Assembly (NCBI RefSeq): GCF_001028135.1
Contig: NZ_LDNM01000005.1
Location: forward strand, 1-64,000
Origin: Xenorhabdus griffiniae
GTDB taxonomy: Bacteria > Pseudomonadota > Gammaproteobacteria > Enterobacterales > Enterobacteriaceae
Reading direction: 5' to 3'
DNA: 64,000 nt
Position numbers and translations under genes: made by a program. Below, piece after piece: positions 59,901 through 64,000 of this stretch; the first letter of the stretch is position 1, and each line of letters opens with the position of its first letter. A model generated the notes under the pieces. It worked only from the letters and a program-made list of their open reading frames with translations. It did no database searches and was not told the origin of the DNA.

Positions 59901-61715
59901 ATCGAAACAAAAATAGACAGCCACGATGTAGCCATTAAAAGAGCCGAATCTACAGCGATTGATGCTGAGAAGACAATCGCTCGCGTTACCGGCTCAGTTG
60001 AAGCTGTTGCTAAAGCCGCTATTGATACGGCGTTAAAAGGTGAAGAAGAAGTTAGGGAACAACGCGATACCAATGCCAAGATATTCACGGATCAGAAAGT
60101 TATTGTCGATGGGCAACAGGCATTGTCTCAAAAAATAGAAACAATGACCGCTGAGTTCAACCAAAACATAAAAGCTCAATTAAATGAGGAAAAGCAAACG
60201 AGGGCAAGCGCGGATGAAGCATTGTCTAAGCAAGTTACACAATTAACAAGTGAAATAAACCAAAACATCAAAGCACAGCTAAGTGAAGAGAAACAAGCAA
60301 GAACAAATGCAGATGAGGCATTATCTAAACAGATCACACAACTGAAAAGTGAGGTCGATCAGAGCGTCAAGGCTCAATTAAATGAAGAAAAACAAACGAG
60401 GGTAAATGCAGATGAAGCATTGTCTCAGCAGGTTCTACAACTAAAAACGGATGTTGACCAAAACATCACTGCTCAATTGAATGAGGAAAAACAAGCGAGA
60501 GCTAATGCGGATGAAGCTCTATCTAAGCAAGTTACTCAACTGAAAAGCGATGTTGACCAAAACATCACTGCTCAATTGCATGAGGAAAAACAAGCGAGAG
60601 CTAATGCGGATGAAGCTCTATCTAAGCAAGTTACTCAACTGAAAAGCGATGTTAACCAAAATATCACAGCCCAATTGAATGAAGAAAAACAAACACGGGC
60701 GAATGCTGATGGAGCATTATCTACACAAATTACCCAATTGAAAAGTGAAGTCGATCAAAATATCAAAGCTCAGTTAAGTGAGGAAAAACAAACACGGGCG
60801 AATGCTGATGAATCATTATCTAAGCAAATAACTCAGTTGAGAAGCGAAACTGGGATAAACATCAAATCTCAACTTGATGAGGAAAAAAATACCCGAGCAA
60901 CTAAAGATGAAGCGCTATCTCAAAGTGTTGAACGACTCAAGACACAGACCAGTAAGGATATTGAAGCAGCCGTATTAGCGGAAAAAAATGCACGTACAAC
61001 CTCTGAGAGGAGTCTGGCCGATAGTGTCAATGTATTGAGTGCAAAGACCCAAAAAGATATTGCCAGTGCGGTATCCAGTGAAGCCAACGCAAGGGCAACC
61101 AGAGATGATGCCTTAGCAGGGGAAATATCTAAAGTTCTGGCAAAAACCAATGCTAATGAGGCTGCTGTAAGAACAGAACAGACAGCGCGTGCGAATGGTG
61201 ATTCGGCACTGGGGAAACGGATAGATACAATTCAAACAACAGTCAATGGAAATACAGCCACTGTTCAGCAGACCACAAAAGCAGTAGCCGAACTTAATGG
61301 TAAAATCTCTGCATCTTGGAATCTGAAAGTAGAAACTGCTAAGGATGGGAAAAAGTATGCGGCAGGTATGACGCTAGGCGTGAATAACAATGCCTCACAA
61401 TTTCTTGTTCAGGCAGATCGATTTGGCTTAATAAATGTAAACAATGGTGCAGTAACAACCCCATTTGTTGTTGAAAATGGCACTACCTATATGAATGCCG
61501 CTTATATTAAAGATGGCTCAATAAGTAGTGGCAAGGTTGGAGATTTGCAATCTAACAACTATTCAGCAGGGAAAACTGGCTGGCGATTCGGCAAGAATGG
61601 TCAACTAGAAATGAATGGTCAAACTTCTGGACAAGGAAGACTAAATATCTCCAATAATCGTATTGATGTGTATGATGAAAAAGGAGTTTTAAGAGTTCGG
61701 ATCGGTTTGCTGTAA
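56919..61715 (+). CDS. Tail tip attachment protein J-like (host specificity)
   Basis: A 1598-residue protein from the GTG at 56919 with an ATGGAGG ribosome site; an ATG at 56880 overlaps the dyad and is unlikely. The first 650 residues are the lambda-J-like tip domain (SIEAPDNVESKTLASMLDLLGEGVIGGLKNGGQSIFLDDVPL; SNPAWILYDLLTNKRYGLG). Fibronectin-like modules follow at about 640-840. Coiled coil fills about 860-1080, then ten 33-residue repeats to about 1410. The end (SWNLKVETAKDGKKYAAGMTLGVNNNASQFLVQADRF) is the C-terminal fibre-tip domain found in phage J proteins. It probably contacts the host receptor together with the fibre. Confidence 0.93.
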   Translation: MKKEKIFIAGAGGGGGDRPRQSIEAPDNVESKTLASMLDLLGEGVIGGLKNGGQSIFLDDVPLLNPDSSPNFNGVKFWERRGEQNQDPMDGFDDIETPYNVATQLKATTPKTLQVDNDDADRVRIIMEFPRMTSTDKENGDINGTEVKFQFQLAIGENSFKPVIPLDHKDSTIKIAKKSSGKFQREYFIDLPKPGKNYRIKIIRFTPDTNSDYLHNKTVVASYGEIVFAKMAYPNSAIVGITIDSQEFGGNMPRRSYLVSGMKIRVPSNYRSSDNSYQGDWDGGFDIQVSSNPAWILYDLLTNKRYGLGNFVNEYMIDTGQFYQIGRYCDQEVPNGFGGMEKRFTINTVIASRQEAYKVISDIASVFRGMVFWAGGMINLRQDSPATPVMQFSASNIIDKVIRKGSSRKDRPTVAVVTYNDKDDLYKQNIEYVEDEEAKKRFGIRKTESLAFGCTSRGQAYRTGLWLLYTSKMETDVVIFKAGIDSSFLVPGELVKLQDKYRSGKRNSGRIKSFTQNSITLDAPVRLDKEGAFITFLTVDSRMIDRNLLESAGEYQTVTFKEPIDTGDEPMEMGIWTITEPDLEPVLIRVLSVREGDEKGTFEITGVEHNPSKFEAIDRGAILIPPKTSVLDPTFSKPVGLDVTEATYLSSPGNLSVKLIVSWEGRSPKYVLRYRRSDVVDNWIRMELTDNQCEILNVVDSARYDIEVFAISITGRKTETLAATYTTLGTLMPPGAPKNLAAVGDYRQIVLTWVNPEAIDLETIYVYGSRKNNFETASLLAKIPSTTFTHSGLDDDVTWYYWVRAVNKRGMLSPVNTNLGTSATTKDVLSFLRNKITSSELGKELLEELDSKAVSEDLEVIQDLVDKSERKIDSIQDLVDVSEKKIEAIQDLFEVSDKKIHEIDKITGEIKASQEILNSSVETVKESAKKALQDSDSNASKIVKIKSTVYEQDKKLASTLEAIQTVKGNIEAVLIEEKRSRIEGDKATTEKVELIETKIDSHDVAIKRAESTAIDAEKTIARVTGSVEAVAKAAIDTALKGEEEVREQRDTNAKIFTDQKVIVDGQQALSQKIETMTAEFNQNIKAQLNEEKQTRASADEALSKQVTQLTSEINQNIKAQLSEEKQARTNADEALSKQITQLKSEVDQSVKAQLNEEKQTRVNADEALSQQVLQLKTDVDQNITAQLNEEKQARANADEALSKQVTQLKSDVDQNITAQLHEEKQARANADEALSKQVTQLKSDVNQNITAQLNEEKQTRANADGALSTQITQLKSEVDQNIKAQLSEEKQTRANADESLSKQITQLRSETGINIKSQLDEEKNTRATKDEALSQSVERLKTQTSKDIEAAVLAEKNARTTSERSLADSVNVLSAKTQKDIASAVSSEANARATRDDALAGEISKVLAKTNANEAAVRTEQTARANGDSALGKRIDTIQTTVNGNTATVQQTTKAVAELNGKISASWNLKVETAKDGKKYAAGMTLGVNNNASQFLVQADRFGLINVNNGAVTTPFVVENGTTYMNAAYIKDGSISSGKVGDLQSNNYSAGKTGWRFGKNGQLEMNGQTSGQGRLNISNNRIDVYDEKGVLRVRIGLL
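60159..61148 (+). repeat. Ten 99-bp (33-residue) tandem coiled-coil repeats in J
   Basis: Consensus QNIKAQLNEEKQTRANADEA, then LSKQITQLKSEV, repeated ten times. Copies at 60454 and 60553 are nearly identical at the DNA level, so the array can change length by slippage or recombination. The last three copies are more diverged. Confidence 0.88.
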
Positions 61716-61751
61716 ACAGCGTTATTTAGTGTGTTAATATCACTTTTATTG

Positions 61752-61769
61752 CAAGTAATTAAATACCTA
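61752..61769 (+). promoter_or_regulatory. Phage-wide dyad site (CAAGTA-N6-TACCTA, one mismatch) before the fibre gene
   Basis: Near-exact dyad followed by TATCAT (61768-61773) as a possible -10, 26 bases before the fibre start. Confidence 0.55.
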
Positions 61770-61795
61770 TCATATATCTAAAAGGGAGATATGGA

Positions 61796-64000
61796 ATGTG
61801 GTACAGGGAAGGTACTAATTCTTTTGTGAAAGACAGCAAAAAGGTTACAGGTGTTGGAACTCTTTGGTCACAAGCAAAGTATGGCGTTATGCCGGGCATG
61901 GTGCTTATTGGTTCTGATAATCTCCTATATGAAATTGAAAGGGTCCAGAATAATACAGAACTGACGTTAGTAGAGGCTTACAAGGGAAATACAATCAAGG
62001 ATCAACCCTGCCGTATTATTACTACTTACGAAGGAGATTTGTCACAATTTAGTGCGCGGTTCTCAGCCTTGCTTCACTCAATATCCGGTGATTCCCGTGA
62101 AATTAGAAATTGGTTAACGTCACCATCACCAGTCGTTATTGTTAGAGATGATGGTACTACATTCAAGGCAGATTCATTGGAAACAATCCATGCGGCGCAC
62201 AAAGCTCGTATAGAGTGGTTTGATAAAAATCAGACTCTGATTTCAGATGCAGGCAATCAAGCCGCAAATGCGGCTGGTTCAGCGAAAGCTGCAAAAGACT
62301 CACAAATAGCTGCTAAGGGCAGTGAAACGCAAGCGGCTAATTCTGCTAAATCGGCAAAGGATTTTCAAGTTGTAGCATCAGCATCTCAATCGGCCGCAAA
62401 AACGTCAGAAACGAATGCCAAGACATCTGAAATAAATGCTGCAAATTCAGCGAAAGCAGCGGCGATTTCACAAACTGCGGCTAAGGCATCAGAAACTAAT
62501 GCCGCGAACTCAGCTAAAGGGGCGAATATGTCTCAGGCGGCTGCAAAGGTTTCTGAAACTAACGCAGGTAATTTTTCTAAAGCAGGTAAAGCATCTGAAC
62601 TTGCTGCTAAGACCTCAGAGACTAACGCAAAATCATCCGAAGTTAGTGCTAAATCATCAGAGGCTAATGCTAAATCGTCTGCGAATACTGCGACAGAGAA
62701 AGCCAAACAAGCAACCGGTTCACAAGTAGCAGCAAAAGCCTCTGAAACTAATGCTGCATCATCCAAAGCTTCCTCAGCTCAATCTGCCTCTAATGCTTCG
62801 GCTTCTGCAAGCAAAGCAGAACAGGAAGCTAATAAAGCAATAAGTTCAGCCAATAACGCAGCAACCTCTGCATCTAGTGCGGCAAGTTCTGCAAATTCTG
62901 CAAAAACGTCTGAGTCTAACGCTAAGGCATCATCAAATAGCGCCTCCTCCTCAGAGAGAAATGCTAAGGCATCAGAAAATAATGCAGCAATATCTAAGTC
63001 AGCAGCCGAACAATCGGCAAAAGACGCAGCAAGTACTCTTGCCAAAATGGTGAATGATGCAAAGGTTGCAGATAACGCAGCCAAAGCCGCAAAGTTATCA
63101 GAGAATAACGCAAAGGTAAGCGAAACTGCTACGAAATCCTCAGAAACAAATGCTTCCAATGCAGCAAAAGCAGCTAAAGTCTCTCAAGACGCTGCAAAAA
63201 TTTCAGAAACCAATGCGGCAAATTCAGCAAAAATTTCCTCTACTTCTCAAATCGCAGCAAAAGCCTCAGAAACAGAGGCCGTGTCATCAAAAAATGCAGC
63301 ACAAGAAGCAGCAACCTTAGCAACTAAAAAAGCAGAATTAGCCGCAGTCTCTGAAAGTAAGGCTCAGGATGCTGCCAATAGAGCAACACTTGCGGCACAG
63401 GAAAAAGAAGATCTTCTCAAAGGGAAGACAATTGCAATAAGCCTCGGTTCGGGTAAAACCAGTTGGACAAAAATAGCTGAAGTAGATATGCCTCAAAATC
63501 CCGGCGTGCCTAGTACAGTTCGTATAGAGCTTATAGGAGGTAGTGGTTATAACGTGGGCGAGTATCCACAAACAGCGATGTCTGAGATTGTCTTACGCTC
63601 TGGTAATGGTTATCCCAAGGGGCTCAATGCTTCTCTCTATAGAACAAATACTTGTGCCGCGAATAAAGTGGCAACCATCAATACAGGAAATGATAAATAT
63701 GATGTTTATGTTCATTTCTATGGTTTTCCATTCAATTTGATTTGTAATGTACAACAAGCTAATGCCACGATATTAAATATAGGTAATTTATCAGGAGCAT
63801 TAGAAACCTTACCTGATGGAGTGCTGGAGGGTAAAACGTACAATTACGTTTTGGCTTCATCTGACGACCGCGGTAATCTATCAATTGATACCAATATATA
63901 TGGGCCGGGATTTGTTTCTGGAGCGCAAGGCAAGGATAGAACATGGCTAGAACCCAAAGAGGGTAATGCTTGTTGGTTAGCTAACATTGGCGATAAGTAT
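61796..64000 (+). CDS. Tail fibre protein (incomplete at right edge)
   Basis: 735 codons without a stop, continuing past the window. ATG at 61796 with AAGGGAG seven bases upstream. Residues 1-150 (MWYREGTNSFVKDSKKVTGVGTLWSQAKYGVMPGMVLI) form the phage fibre anchor common to siphophage side-tail fibres. About 155-545 is a low-complexity helical repeat region of ASETNAANSAKAA type, a trimeric coiled coil. From about 545 a globular domain begins (GKTIAISLGSGKTSWTKIAEVDMPQNPG). It probably recognises the host surface. Short frames on the - strand across the repeats are artefacts of the Ala/Ser bias. Confidence 0.9.
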   Translation, partial: MWYREGTNSFVKDSKKVTGVGTLWSQAKYGVMPGMVLIGSDNLLYEIERVQNNTELTLVEAYKGNTIKDQPCRIITTYEGDLSQFSARFSALLHSISGDSREIRNWLTSPSPVVIVRDDGTTFKADSLETIHAAHKARIEWFDKNQTLISDAGNQAANAAGSAKAAKDSQIAAKGSETQAANSAKSAKDFQVVASASQSAAKTSETNAKTSEINAANSAKAAAISQTAAKASETNAANSAKGANMSQAAAKVSETNAGNFSKAGKASELAAKTSETNAKSSEVSAKSSEANAKSSANTATEKAKQATGSQVAAKASETNAASSKASSAQSASNASASASKAEQEANKAISSANNAATSASSAASSANSAKTSESNAKASSNSASSSERNAKASENNAAISKSAAEQSAKDAASTLAKMVNDAKVADNAAKAAKLSENNAKVSETATKSSETNASNAAKAAKVSQDAAKISETNAANSAKISSTSQIAAKASETEAVSSKNAAQEAATLATKKAELAAVSESKAQDAANRATLAAQEKEDLLKGKTIAISLGSGKTSWTKIAEVDMPQNPGVPSTVRIELIGGSGYNVGEYPQTAMSEIVLRSGNGYPKGLNASLYRTNTCAANKVATINTGNDKYDVYVHFYGFPFNLICNVQQANATILNIGNLSGALETLPDGVLEGKTYNYVLASSDDRGNLSIDTNIYGPGFVSGAQGKDRTWLEPKEGNACWLANIGDKY

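Noticed and set aside
62436-63159. Frames of 77-126 codons on both strands across the fibre repeats
   Set aside because: They are artefacts of the low-complexity Ala/Ser repeat in the fibre gene.

Overview
The window looks like part of a large temperate siphophage that is probably maintained as a plasmid (a phage-plasmid) in an enterobacterial host. Morganellaceae such as Photorhabdus or Xenorhabdus are the best guess. That guess rests on overall protein character (E. coli-like class Ia NrdA/NrdB, lambda-type tail genes, a colicin E9-like DNase with an Im9-like immunity protein, CcdAB) and on AT-rich composition; no database search was possible.

Layout. 1-1760: fragment of an IS982-type transposase, then two clusters of about 21-bp iterons around a small membrane-protein gene, followed by DnaA-box-like sites, clustered GATC sites and AT-rich DNA, which together look like a plasmid origin. 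1764-15535: DNA metabolism on the + strand: SbcD/SbcC-like recombination nuclease, RuvC-like resolvase, NrdA, NrdB, MazG-like pyrophosphohydrolase, thymidylate synthase, HAD-like protein, dihydrofolate reductase, P-loop nucleotide kinase-like protein and a DEDDh exonuclease. 15724-17333: an SOS-regulated DNase bacteriocin and its immunity gene on the - strand. 17490-28060: accessory zone with a truncated IS982, a hicB remnant, CcdAB, a phage Dam-type methylase, RelBE/StbDE-like, MazEF, HigBA and NadS-type modules, a 98-bp repeat that follows two of them, and long gene-poor stretches. 28080-34270: an RNase P RNA-like sequence, a protein with two Hfq-like domains, a lipoprotein, a structured RNA, Ner-like and Cro-like regulators, and morons. 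34750-39983: RHH-type protein and SF2 helicase (- strand), then a compact + strand operon of two ParB-like proteins, an ABC-type ATPase, a GNAT-fold protein and a winged-helix protein. 40146-64000: virion module in canonical order: small and large terminase, portal, scaffold, capsid, head completion, tail terminator, tail tube, tail chaperones, a 1346-residue tape measure, M, L, K, I, an inserted RelBE pair, J, and a tail fibre that runs off the right edge.

How it works together. The phage brings its own dNTP supply and recombination functions, a plasmid-style origin, and at least six toxin-antitoxin modules that would stabilise the extrachromosomal prophage. A dispersed 18-bp dyad, TAnGTA-N6-TACnTA, lies mostly just upstream of key genes in both the metabolic and the virion regions (sbcD, nrdA, parB-like, tail tube, chaperone, J, fibre) and is probably the binding site of a phage-wide regulator or part of a phage-specific promoter. 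This dyad, the RNase P RNA-like element, the tandem-Hfq protein, the ParB/ABC/GNAT operon and two probable -1 frameshifts in the tail genes are the most interesting observations.
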